In this document: in pieces, positions 1 to 7,600 of the stretch | Position numbering within the stretch: position 1 is the first letter of the stretch | How the letters are laid out: the number at the start of each line of letters is the position of its first letter | Assembly (NCBI RefSeq): GCF_030733265.1 | Contig: NZ_JASHJI010000003.1 | Coordinates: forward strand, 310,001-374,000 | Length of the DNA: 64,000 nucleotides | Direction: 5' to 3' | Origin: Roseibium sp. MMSF_3412 | GTDB taxonomy: Bacteria; Pseudomonadota; Alphaproteobacteria; Rhizobiales; Stappiaceae | The notes under the pieces: model-generated | The model's database searches: none | The model's input: only the letters and a program-made list of their open reading frames with translations | Told to the model about the DNA's origin: nothing | Translations under genes and position numbers: made by a program

Positions 1-830
1 TCGGTTGTGCGGGCGAGGACTTCTCCGCTGTCCTGAAGTCGCTCGGGTATCGTGTCGAAACAAAGGAAGTGCAGCGGCCCGTGACGGTCAAGCCGGAGAC
101 GGCAACAGCTCCGGACGAGACCGTGTCCGGGGCCGAAACGGCGGATGAAACCGCACAAGCGGACGAAAACGCTGGCGTAGCTGCTGAAAGTGAGCCGGCA
201 GAACCTGCCGTATCCGCAGACCCGGCTGCCGAAACCCCAGGCGAAACCGAAAGCACCGCTTCGGGCGAGGCACCGGTCGAAAGCGAAGCGGAACAGCCGG
301 TTCCAGCCGCAGCGGTTGCAGCAGATGAGCAGGCAATGCCTGTTGATGCCGCCTCGACAGATGATCAGGCGGCCCCGGTGGACAACGGCGACGAACCTGC
401 GGAAAGCGCAGCGCAGCCCGAAGCAGACGAAGCTGTTGCTGCAAACACTACCGCAGCTGACCAGGCGGACGGCGCCGTTGCCGAAGCAACTGATGGAGAA
501 AGCCCGGAACCTGTCGAGATGGAAACCGTCACGATCGAGATCTGGCGGCCCGGACGGCACGACCGCAGGCCACGCGGACGGCAGGACCAGCGCCGCGGCG
601 ATCACCGCAAGGGGCAGAACCAGGGACCGAAGGGCGGTCAGGCAGACAAGCGGCACGGCAAGGGCGGCGGCGGCAAGGGCGGTCCGAACCGAAACCGGGG
701 CGGCAACAGGGGCTTTGACGGCGGAAATCGCCGCAATGCGCCGCCCAAGGACAAACCGATCGATCCGAATTCGCCATTTGCGGCCCTCATGGCCCTGAAG
801 GCGGATATGGACAGCAAGGACAAGAAGTAA
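1..830 (+). CDS. ATP-dependent helicase, C-terminal part (5' truncated by window)
   Basis: The frame is open from base 3, so the gene starts before the window. A GTG at 69 is only an internal codon: residues encoded upstream (GCAGEDFSAVLKSLGYR) continue the protein. What is visible is a long acidic Ala/Glu/Pro-rich stretch, then an Arg/Gly-rich basic tail, ending in a DPNSPFAALMALKADM-like motif. This arrangement is typical of the C-terminal extension of a DEAD/DEAH-type helicase that precedes an S4-domain gene in alphaproteobacteria; the helicase motor itself is outside the window. The basic tail probably contacts nucleic acid. Family assignment rests on the tail and on the neighbouring S4 gene, so it is moderate. 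Confidence 0.6.
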   Translation, partial: GCAGEDFSAVLKSLGYRVETKEVQRPVTVKPETATAPDETVSGAETADETAQADENAGVAAESEPAEPAVSADPAAETPGETESTASGEAPVESEAEQPVPAAAVAADEQAMPVDAASTDDQAAPVDNGDEPAESAAQPEADEAVAANTTAADQADGAVAEATDGESPEPVEMETVTIEIWRPGRHDRRPRGRQDQRRGDHRKGQNQGPKGGQADKRHGKGGGGKGGPNRNRGGNRGFDGGNRRNAPPKDKPIDPNSPFAALMALKADMDSKDKK

Positions 831-1234
831 TTCCGGCCGCCGGCCAGAATGCACCGGACGCCGGCGTCCTGCGCGTCGACAAGTGGCTCTGGTATGCCAG
901 GGTCACAAAATCGCGCTCCCTGGCACAGAAACTGGCGACATCCGGCCACGTCCGGATCAACAAGGACAAGATCGCCTCTGCCAGCAAGACCGTGAAATCC
1001 GGCGACGTTCTGACCATCGTCCTTGAGCGCAAGGTTCTGGTGTTGAAAATCGTGGCGCTCGGCTCGAGGCGCGGGCCATATGAAGAAGCCCGCACGCTCT
1101 ATGAGGATCTGTCGCCTCCGCCGCCGCCCAAAAAGGACGCGCCCCCGCCCCCGCCCGGGCAACGCGAGGCCGGAGCCGGCCGGCCAACCAAGCGCGACCG
1201 CCGCAAGATGGACGCTTTCCGGGGTGAAAACTGA
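830..1234 (+). CDS. S4-domain RNA-binding protein (Hsp15/HslR-like), apparent ATT start
   Basis: The S4 fold is clear: VLRVDKWLWYARVTKSR at the start, then a SGHVRINKDK segment and SGDVLTI, as in Hsp15-type heat-shock proteins that bind stalled 50S subunits carrying nascent chains. The tail is proline-rich (PPPPPKK) and then basic. The first ATG/GTG/TTG in frame is at 992, which would remove most of the S4 domain. An ATT at 830 overlaps the helicase stop codon and has AAGGA at 816-820 about nine bases upstream, giving a protein of about 134 residues. An ATT start with translational coupling, or a sequence error, are the alternatives. The function is secure; the start is not. Confidence 0.72.
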   Translation: MPAAGQNAPDAGVLRVDKWLWYARVTKSRSLAQKLATSGHVRINKDKIASASKTVKSGDVLTIVLERKVLVLKIVALGSRRGPYEEARTLYEDLSPPPPPKKDAPPPPPGQREAGAGRPTKRDRRKMDAFRGEN

Positions 1235-1451
1235 AGCCAATTCCTGTTTTTGAAGAGAAAACGGAATAACTTTCTCTTGTGCGCCCGGATTGCGTCATCC
1301 TGGACGCTTGCGCGCACCAGACAAAGACGATAGGCAACACCGATCTGATTTTTTTGGCCGTGCACCCCGCTTTGGACGTGCTGCACGCAAATGTAAGCCG
1401 GTCGGAAGACGGTTCGTAAAACCGGCCGGCGTGACCCGCAGCGAGGATACG

Positions 1452-1784
1452 ATGACCTACGTCGTCACCGACAATTGCATCAAGTGCAAATACACGGACT
1501 GTGTTGAAGTTTGCCCGGTGGACTGTTTTTACGAGGGCGAGAACTTCCTCGTCATCAATCCTGACGAATGTATCGACTGCGGCGTCTGCGAACCTGAATG
1601 CCCGGCCGAGGCAATCCTGCCCGACACGGAACCGGGCCTGGAGAAGTGGATCGAAATCAACGCCGAATATTCCGAAAAGTGGCCGAACATTACGGAGAAG
1701 AAGGATCCGCTTCCCACTGCCGAGGAATTCGACGGCAAGGAAAACAAGTTTGAAGAGCATTTCTCGCCGAATCCGCCGTCCTGA
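1452..1784 (+). CDS. fdxA: 7Fe ferredoxin FdxA
   Basis: A 110-residue protein beginning [17 protein letters not shown]. It has the cysteine pattern of a bacterial 7Fe ferredoxin: C-x2-C-x4-C-x3-CP for one cluster and C-x2-C-x2-C-x3-CP in the [13 protein letters not shown] segment for the other, giving a 3Fe-4S plus a 4Fe-4S cluster. It is a cytoplasmic one-electron carrier. The longer upstream frame from 1290 has no ferredoxin homology, so the ATG at 1452 is chosen. The length and acidic C-terminal extension match the alphaproteobacterial FdxA family (about 112 residues). In many alphaproteobacteria fdxA follows the S4 gene and precedes carD, as here. Confidence 0.95.
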   Translation: MTYVVTDNCIKCKYTDCVEVCPVDCFYEGENFLVINPDECIDCGVCEPECPAEAILPDTEPGLEKWIEINAEYSEKWPNITEKKDPLPTAEEFDGKENKFEEHFSPNPPS

Positions 1785-1803
1785 TTCGACGCTGCTTTAC
1801 GTG

Positions 1804-1831
1804 TGCGGCAACCTGCCGCATGCGGCGTTTT
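1804..1831 (+). terminator. Possible terminator after fdxA
   Basis: Perfect 7-bp arms TGCGGCA (1804-1810) and TGCCGCA (1814-1820) with a 3-base loop, followed by a further TGCGGC that could form an alternative hairpin, and only four T residues at 1828-1831. The weak T-run makes it a tentative call. Confidence 0.4.
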
Positions 1832-2236
1832 CGCGAATTTCTGCTGAATAGATTATTTAATTCAACGGCCTGCACGCGGTGCTCAAGTGGCCGTTTTGTG
1901 GTCATTGTGCATCACAAAAGCGTAACACTTTAATTTTCCACAAAAGTATGTTACATATTGGGGATAGTCGCCAACCACGAGAAGAACCCCCAAAACGGAG
2001 TTTACAAAACGTGTTCCGGATCCAAGTGAAACCGGAAACGTCAACTCCCGGCAGCTCTTATGACTGAACAGTTTCTATAGTGGAAAGGCACGACTGACCA
2101 GCCCTGACACGCCGCATATCAACAGGCGTTCCGTATCGGATCGCTCGGCGGGGTTCGTGTCGCATAAAAACAGATGGCTAACACGGCCAAGCATCGGTCT
2201 GAAGAAGATCGCAACTGCGCAGGAGAGAATATCAGT
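1832..2236. other. Non-coding leader region of carD
   Basis: About 400 bases between the fdxA stem-loop and carD. It is more AT-rich than the flanking genes, notably around 1915-1965, so it probably holds the carD promoter. I could not pick -35/-10 boxes with confidence and see no gene here; the 62-residue frame at 1879-2067 has no coding character. Confidence 0.5.
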
Positions 2237-2836
2237 ATGGCAACAAGCAACAAAAAAACCGCGCAGCGTCAAGGTTTCAAAACAGGCGAGCATATCGTTT
2301 ATCCGGCACACGGTGTCGGCCAGATCACCGCCATTGAAGAGCAGAGCGTTGCGGGTCACACTTTGGAGTTGCTCGTCATCGTTTTTGAACAGGACAAGAT
2401 GACCCTTCGGGTACCGGTCGCGAAAATCGCGTCTGTCGGCATGCGAAAGCTCGGCGATCCGGCGGCCGTCAAGAAGGCACTTGAGACAGTTCGCGGCCGG
2501 CCGCGCGTTAAGCGCACCATGTGGAGCCGCCGTGCACAGGAATACGAAGCGAAGATCAATTCGGGCGACCTGATCGCCATTTCCGAAGTTGTTCGCGATC
2601 TTTACCGGTCGGAAAGCCAGCCGGAACAGTCCTACTCCGAGCGCCAGCTCTACGAAGCGGCTCTTGATCGCATGGCGCGCGAGATAGCCGCTGTCAACAA
2701 GTGTTCGGAAACGGAAGCTGTCAAGCAGATCGAGCAGAACCTTGCAAAATCCCCAAGCCGCCTCAAGGCAGCAGCTGCTGCCGAAGCAGACGGGGAAGCG
2801 GACGAAGAAGACGAAGGCAAGGAAGAAGCTGCCTGA
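2237..2836 (+). CDS. carD: CarD/CdnL-family RNA polymerase-binding regulator
   Basis: A 199-residue protein. Residues about 12-70 form the CarD_CdnL RNA-polymerase-interacting (Tudor-like) domain: KTGEHIVYPAHGVGQI and MTLRVPVAKI. A helical DNA-binding C-terminal region follows (KRTMWSRRAQEYEAKI, DLYRSE). CarD/CdnL binds the RNA polymerase beta subunit and stabilises open complexes at rRNA and other housekeeping promoters. The upstream in-frame start at 2174 is rejected because AGGAGAG lies nine bases before the ATG at 2237. The C-terminal tail is Ala/Glu-rich and acidic, longer than in mycobacterial CarD but usual in Hyphomicrobiales. It is a single-gene unit ended by a strong terminator. Confidence 0.95.
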   Translation: MATSNKKTAQRQGFKTGEHIVYPAHGVGQITAIEEQSVAGHTLELLVIVFEQDKMTLRVPVAKIASVGMRKLGDPAAVKKALETVRGRPRVKRTMWSRRAQEYEAKINSGDLIAISEVVRDLYRSESQPEQSYSERQLYEAALDRMAREIAAVNKCSETEAVKQIEQNLAKSPSRLKAAAAAEADGEADEEDEGKEEAA

Positions 2837-2867
2837 AATCCGACGATCGATCGCACGTGAGTTTCGA

Positions 2868-2896
2868 AAGGGTCCGGTTTGCGCCGGACCCTTTTT
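2868..2896 (+). terminator. Intrinsic terminator of carD
   Basis: GGGTCCGG (2870-2877) pairs with CCGGACCC (2884-2891) around a 6-base loop and is followed by five T residues. This is a classical Rho-independent terminator 34 bases after the carD stop. Confidence 0.9.
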
Positions 2897-2996
2897 CGTT
2901 CCGCAACCTGAAGCAACCGGATATCACTCCCGACACGGCCGCTCACACAAGCATCACGCAGAAGTGCAAAAATTCCACGCCAACACCCTCTCCGGG

Positions 2997-3026
2997 TGAT
3001 CTAACCTGCACATTGATACGTAGTTA
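2997..3026 (+). promoter_or_regulatory. Candidate ECF/RpoE-type promoter of rpoH
   Basis: TGATCT at 2997-3002 and TAGTTA at 3021-3026 are separated by 18 bases, upstream of the rpoH ATG. RpoHII of Rhodobacter is transcribed by the singlet-oxygen sigma factor RpoE, whose promoters have a TGATC-type -35 box. The match is by eye and short, so this is a suggestion. Confidence 0.3.
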
Positions 3027-3053
3027 ACCCGATAACACATCGGAGCGTCAGTC

Positions 3054-3917
3054 ATGTCGGGAAGCGAAAAGCGGCAATTGGTACAGGCAGCGATGAAGGC
3101 CCCCTACCTCACACGTGAGGAAGAACGGGAGCTTGCGATCCGCTGGCGGGATGATCGGGACGAGAAGGCGCTTGAAAAGTTGTCGCTGTCCCATATGCGT
3201 CTTGTGATCGCCGTGGCCTCGCGCTTCCGCAATTTCGGCCTGTCGCTCGGCGACCTGATCCAGGAAGGCCATGTCGGTCTGCTGGAAGCTGCCGCCCGTT
3301 TCGAGCCGGCGCGCGAAGTGCGCTTCTCAACATACGCGACCTGGTGGATCCGTGCCTCGATCCAGGACTACATCCTGCGCAACTGGTCAATCGTCCGGGG
3401 CGGGACCTCGTCAACCCAGAAGGCGCTTTTCTTCAATCTGCGCCGTCTCAGGGCGAAGCTTTCGAACAATCAGACACCGCTTACCGACAGTGAACTCCAC
3501 CAGAAAATCGCCGATGCGATCGGTGTGAAACACGCCGATGTCGCGTTGATGTCTGCCCGCCTGTCCGGCCCTGATACCTCGTTGAATGCGCCCGTCACAG
3601 ACAGCGAAGGCTCCAGCGCCGACAGGCAGGATTTTCTTGTGTCCGACGCGCCCCTGCCGGATGAGATCGTTACGGGCAACATCGACACGGAACGCCGGAG
3701 AAAATGGCTCTGGTCGGCGCTGAAGGTTCTGAGCGAGCGCGAGTTGCGCATCGTCAAGGAACGGCGCTTGTCCGAAGATGGGGCAACACTTGAGTCGCTT
3801 GGCGAAAAGCTCGGTATTTCCAAGGAACGCGTCCGTCAGATCGAAAGCCGCGCAATGGAAAAGCTGAAGTCGGCACTGTTGAACGAACAGTCTGACGAAG
3901 CGGTCTACAGCGTCTGA
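3054..3917 (+). CDS. rpoH: RNA polymerase heat-shock sigma factor RpoH (RpoH2 type)
   Basis: 287 residues. Sigma-70 region 2 is clear (LIQEGHVGLLEAAARFEP, then FSTYATWWIRASIQDYILRNWS), with the RpoH box segment QKALFFNLRRLRAKL near residue 125, and region 4 with the helix-turn-helix SLGEKLGISKERVRQIESRAMEKL at the C-terminus. The start MSGSEKRQLVQAAMKAPYLTREEE and the loop NWSIVRGGTSSTQKAL resemble RpoH2/RpoHII rather than RpoH1. In alphaproteobacteria this paralogue serves photo-oxidative/oxidative stress more than classical heat shock. The ATG at 3054 has GGAG about nine bases upstream. The gene is monocistronic and convergent with the M48 protease gene. Confidence 0.95.
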   Translation: MSGSEKRQLVQAAMKAPYLTREEERELAIRWRDDRDEKALEKLSLSHMRLVIAVASRFRNFGLSLGDLIQEGHVGLLEAAARFEPAREVRFSTYATWWIRASIQDYILRNWSIVRGGTSSTQKALFFNLRRLRAKLSNNQTPLTDSELHQKIADAIGVKHADVALMSARLSGPDTSLNAPVTDSEGSSADRQDFLVSDAPLPDEIVTGNIDTERRRKWLWSALKVLSERELRIVKERRLSEDGATLESLGEKLGISKERVRQIESRAMEKLKSALLNEQSDEAVYSV

Positions 3918-3952
3918 TCAATCAGCCGCTGCTTCTCCCGCCTTTCAGGACG

Positions 3953-5440
3953 TTATTCAACCACGAGCTTCACGGCCGTCCCCTCGGGGATGGCCTTGTT
4001 TGGTTCCAGGTCATTCAGGATCGAGAAGAACTGGAGCCTCCGGGACGGTTCCACTCCGCTCATGCCGACGGCCAGCTTGCGCGGCGTGTCACCCGGCTTC
4101 GTCTTGATCACCTTGATACGCAGCGACTGAAGCCGCGCCCGCTCGGTGGGCGTCAGTTGCCGGAAACTGTCCACTGTCGCGCGGAAATCCGTGTCGAACC
4201 GCTGGTTGGGAGACCGGCTTGCAAAGATGAAGCGGTAGCCGGTCCGGCCAATCCGGACAACCGCGATCCGGAAGGACCAGCCTTGTGTGATCGCGGCGCC
4301 GGTCACCCCCGGCAGCCCGTTGATGGTCGTCTCCCGGACACTTTCCGGAAGCAGGCCGTTGATCCAGCCGGATTTCATGTAATCGACTAGGTTCGGAAAA
4401 CCGCTGACATCAGCACCATCGAAGCGGATGGCCGTTCCGTCGCCGTTGCTTGCCAGCACCGCTTCGGTTGAGTTCTCCAGGATATAGCCCTGTGGCACCG
4501 TGAAGCCGATGCCAAGCGCCTTGTGTAGGAAAGAACGGCCGCGCACGAATCCTTCGAGCGGGTCATCACCGTAGAGCATGCCGTTGATCTGGGTAAGATA
4601 GCGGTCCCGGTCCCGCTCACCGATCCCGGGTGTGCCGATCTGACGCGCGGATTTGACCGCGATCTGCAGCCGCTCCGGCGTGGAAGGGTGCGATGACAGA
4701 AAATCCGGAGCCCCGGTCGAGGACGAACTGTCCGCAGATTGATACTGCGCATAGGCGGCCATGGAACGCAGGAAGCGGGCAGCCGCATAAGGGTCATAGC
4801 CGGCCCGCGCAAGCGTCTTGACGCCAATGGCATCCGCTTCCAGTTCCTGAACCTGGCTGAACCGTGCAAATGACAGCTGCGACGAGATGATGGCCTTGCG
4901 CGCTTCTTCCGAATCCTGCACCACGTCGTTCAGGATCCGGTCGGCCAGTTGCTTGGCTTCCGCGCGCTGCTGGCGCTTGATGGCATGGTTCGCTGTCACG
5001 TGCGCCATTTCATGAGCCAGGACGGCAGCGACTTCCGACGTGTCGTTTGCAAGCGCAAGCAGCCCGCGCGTGACGTAGAGATACCCACCTGGAAGCGCAA
5101 AGGCGTTGATGGCCGGAGAGTTCAGGATCGTGATCTTGTAGCTCTGCGAAGGGTCGTCCGATGCTGCAACCAGCCGTCCGACGACACTCGCCACCGCTCG
5201 TTCCGCGCCCGGGTCCTTGTACACGCCGCCATATGTGGCAACGACCCTTGGGTGCTCGCGTGCACCGATATCACTGGTCAGGCTGGGGCGGACGCCCGTG
5301 GAGACGGTGCCGACGCTGGTTCCGTCGCCGAGGATCTGGCAGGACGAGACAAGCAGCGACAACGCGATCGCGCCGGCGGCACGAAGTGCACGCAAGTGCG
5401 GCAGGCCCGCACGTCGCGCACCCGCGGCCGTCATACGCAT
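3953..5440 (-). CDS. M48-family metalloprotease, lipoprotein (BepA/YfgC-like)
   Basis: About 495 residues. The N-terminus has an Arg-rich n-region, a hydrophobic stretch and a lipobox (LLVSSC, Cys about 34), so the protein is predicted to be lipid-anchored facing the periplasm. The zinc motif HEMAH (about 143-147) and the ELEAD segment about 55 residues later supply the M48 metal ligands. Related BepA/LoiP proteins degrade or repair misassembled outer-membrane proteins. The last 60 residues carry a PGDTPRKLA segment reminiscent of a LysM-like fold. A GTG start at 5476 would add 12 residues and overlap the upstream gene's stop; the ATG at 5440 is preferred but the choice is open. Confidence 0.85.
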   Translation of the reverse strand: MRMTAAGARRAGLPHLRALRAAGAIALSLLVSSCQILGDGTSVGTVSTGVRPSLTSDIGAREHPRVVATYGGVYKDPGAERAVASVVGRLVAASDDPSQSYKITILNSPAINAFALPGGYLYVTRGLLALANDTSEVAAVLAHEMAHVTANHAIKRQQRAEAKQLADRILNDVVQDSEEARKAIISSQLSFARFSQVQELEADAIGVKTLARAGYDPYAAARFLRSMAAYAQYQSADSSSSTGAPDFLSSHPSTPERLQIAVKSARQIGTPGIGERDRDRYLTQINGMLYGDDPLEGFVRGRSFLHKALGIGFTVPQGYILENSTEAVLASNGDGTAIRFDGADVSGFPNLVDYMKSGWINGLLPESVRETTINGLPGVTGAAITQGWSFRIAVVRIGRTGYRFIFASRSPNQRFDTDFRATVDSFRQLTPTERARLQSLRIKVIKTKPGDTPRKLAVGMSGVEPSRRLQFFSILNDLEPNKAIPEGTAVKLVVE

Positions 5441-5453
5441 GCCGCGCCGGGAA

Positions 5454-6398
5454 TCAATTGCCGTCCTGACCGCCACTTACCACCCTTTTGTGTTCGAGTA
5501 CCACGAGCTGTTCCGGATGCCGAAGCGCAATATACGGCCCGTCTCTTTCCTGCAAGACGCCTCTTACCTCGACACTGTGACCTTCAAGATCGTCGACCTT
5601 GTGGCCGGACTGGCCGAGGACAGAGTTGAACATGCTTTCTTCCGAGGACTTGAGTGTCACCGTGAGATCGGACTTCCAGTGTCTTCCAAAGTTGAGATAG
5701 CGGGTGCTGGCCGTTTTTCCAAGTGAAACCACGCGTCCCCTGGCAATGACATAGCGTCCTTCATAACCGGCAAATGTCTCCGGTTCAAAAGTGGAAAAGA
5801 GCGTGTTCCCGTCTGCATCCCTCCAGTGGCCTGATCGGGCACGCCTGGCCGTGCGTTCGGTCGCGCGCAACAGGTCGGCGCAGTCTCCAGCCGCGACATA
5901 CGGTGCAAACAGGGCTTCTCCGCTCTCAAGGATTTCCGTTTGAAGGAGCAACGTTCCGTCTCTGTCCTGACGGACGATCCAGGCGGGCACGAGCCCCCAG
6001 CGATTCGGTCCGGAAACGGGCAGCGCCGAGAGTTTTGCGGCACCCGTCATCAGACCGGAGCCGGCCGATACGCGTCTTGCCGTATCCGCGAGCAGACGCA
6101 GGTCGGTGGCAAAATAGCGCGCGCCGTCAACACCTTCGAACGTCAACGCACCTGCTTCACTGACAAGCGGCACCCCACCGTCGGTGTCCCCGGCACAAGC
6201 CGCGACGACTGTGTTACCGGCAACCTCGTGCTCTGACGAAGGAGCCGCGCGCTCTGCAGCGACGGGCGCCGTACTCCCGAAACCAGCAGCACACACGGCA
6301 ATGAACGAGACGGCAGCCAAGCGCCGGTGACCTCGCAGGACCTTTGGCGCCTTGTTGCGCGGGGGGGCTTGTCCGTCTGTCGCCACCGCGTCAGGCAT
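5454..6398 (-). CDS. Secreted thermonuclease (SNase)-like protein
   Basis: From the ATG at 6398 the product is 314 residues with a signal-peptide-like segment (AAVSFIAVCAAGFGSTAPVAA). The middle (about 70-170) resembles a staphylococcal-nuclease-type beta barrel. The C-terminal part (ETFAGYEGRYVIARGRV, TRYLNFGRHWKSDLTVTL) is the OB-like nucleic-acid-binding region often seen in alphaproteobacterial thermonuclease-family proteins. I cannot confirm the SNase catalytic Arg/Glu/Arg triad by eye, so enzymatic activity is uncertain. Its 3' end lies just before the M48 gene on the same strand, so the two may be co-transcribed. Longer starts at 6446 or 6587 are possible but add non-conserved sequence. 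Confidence 0.6.
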   Translation of the reverse strand: MPDAVATDGQAPPRNKAPKVLRGHRRLAAVSFIAVCAAGFGSTAPVAAERAAPSSEHEVAGNTVVAACAGDTDGGVPLVSEAGALTFEGVDGARYFATDLRLLADTARRVSAGSGLMTGAAKLSALPVSGPNRWGLVPAWIVRQDRDGTLLLQTEILESGEALFAPYVAAGDCADLLRATERTARRARSGHWRDADGNTLFSTFEPETFAGYEGRYVIARGRVVSLGKTASTRYLNFGRHWKSDLTVTLKSSEESMFNSVLGQSGHKVDDLEGHSVEVRGVLQERDGPYIALRHPEQLVVLEHKRVVSGGQDGN

Positions 6399-6688
6399 CT
6401 TTGCCAAAACCGGCGGTACCGGCAGTCCCAGCCGGTAAGCGCGCATGCGCCGGACTTGCTGAAAAAACGCGATGGGCAACCATCCCCCTTTTAAATTGCG
6501 CACCTTGCGTCTGCTTGAGCGCCCGGTCTCCGCTGATAAGCACTGAATAAGGCAAGGCCGAGACATGGCCGTGAAACGGGCCGGCATGCGGGGTCATTCG
6601 TCGGGTGTGCAGAAGGCGCGCGGACTTTTCTCCCGGACAATCTCCGGGCTCGCCAAGTCCGCCAATTCATGCTAATCGACGCTTCACC

Positions 6689-6765
6689 GGCCCCGTAGCT
6701 CAGCAGGATAGAGCATCAGATTCCTAATCTGAGGGTCACAGGTTCGAATCCTGTCGGGGTCACCA
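6689..6765 (+). tRNA. tRNA-Arg (CCT anticodon)
   Basis: A 77-base cloverleaf. The acceptor stem GGCCCCG pairs with CGGGGTC. The D-arm contains TAGCTCAGCAGGATAGAGC. The anticodon stem is TCAGA/TCTGA with loop TTCCTAA (anticodon CCT), and the T-arm is ACAGG-TTCGAAT-CCTGT. The 3' CCA is encoded at 6763-6765. This tRNA reads AGG codons. Confidence 0.97.
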
Positions 6766-7600
6766 TATTTTTCAGTATTTTCAGTTGCAGCCGTTAATCC
6801 GGATGCCTTGGTCGCGCCACGGCAGGACGACCATATATTGGTCTTGTTTCGGGGCGGGCGTATCAGTGCGCGGTCCATCCTTCGAGACAGGCCTCCAACC
6901 TTCCTCAGGATGAGGTGATGCTGCCACAGTTCACGCCTCACACCACAGAAGCGGAACGCCATGGATGCCATGGCCAAGCTCACTGCTGTCCGGTTTAACC
7001 CGGCAATGACCTATGCGGCGATCCCTGGTCGATGAACTTGTCATCCCTGCTGAAGCGGAGCGGAAGGCAGGGAACCAGTACCCTCTTGTTTCTCCATCTT
7101 CATCTAACCTCCAGCGACACGGCGTACTGGATCCCGGTCTTGCCGCATATGCGTCAAACCGGGACGACAAGTCCGGGAAGCAAGTCTGTATCCCGACCTG
7201 GTACCGATCGGAATTATGAAGCTCTCTCACCGACATAAGTTAGATCGCAACTTCTAAGCCGGACAGCACCGGGTCAAGCCATGGCATGACCGGCACAGGA
7301 GATCTTGTCCGCAAGACCTGTCGGCCGCTTCCTGTCTGCGCAACAGGGAAAACCGCTTTCCCGTCACCGCGCCATCCGCCACGAATTCCGTCATTGCAGG
7401 GCTCGACCCTGCAATCCATTCCGGTACTTCTCCGCTCGGGACACTTAACCGAACGGCTCCTCGGACCCCGGTTTGTGCAGCATCTCTGGCGCCAGTTAAA
7501 ATCTTCTTCCAAACAGCAGAAACTGACCGCCCGGAGGTCCGCCGGCGGCCAGCTCTGTGAGGCCCCGCGCGGGTGGGGCCGCGGAAAGGTGTGTTTCTGT
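6766..7600. repeat. Palindrome-rich non-coding region (REP-like debris)
   Basis: 835 bases without a credible gene. It holds several unrelated imperfect palindromes of the kind dispersed through alphaproteobacterial intergenic DNA. TCCCGGT (7132-7138) pairs with ACCGGGA (7158-7164) around a CGCATATGCG core. GGTCA-A-GCCATGGC-A-TGACC lies at 7272-7291. TTGCAGGG (7394-7401) pairs with CCCTGCAA (7407-7414). A CTTCCTCAGGATGAGG-type segment at about 6899-6915 and a TCATCCCTGCTGAAGC segment near 7040 resemble known intergenic repeat families. I see no transposase or att site. Confidence 0.5.

Noticed and set aside
6684..6983. Minus-strand ORF across the tRNA-Arg gene
   Set aside because: Its C-terminus (DPQIRNLMLYPAELRG) is the well-known spurious antisense translation of a tRNA gene.
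7561..7580. GGCCCC/GGGGCC hairpin after the autotransporter gene
   Set aside because: There is no T-run on the minus strand, so I do not call it an intrinsic terminator.
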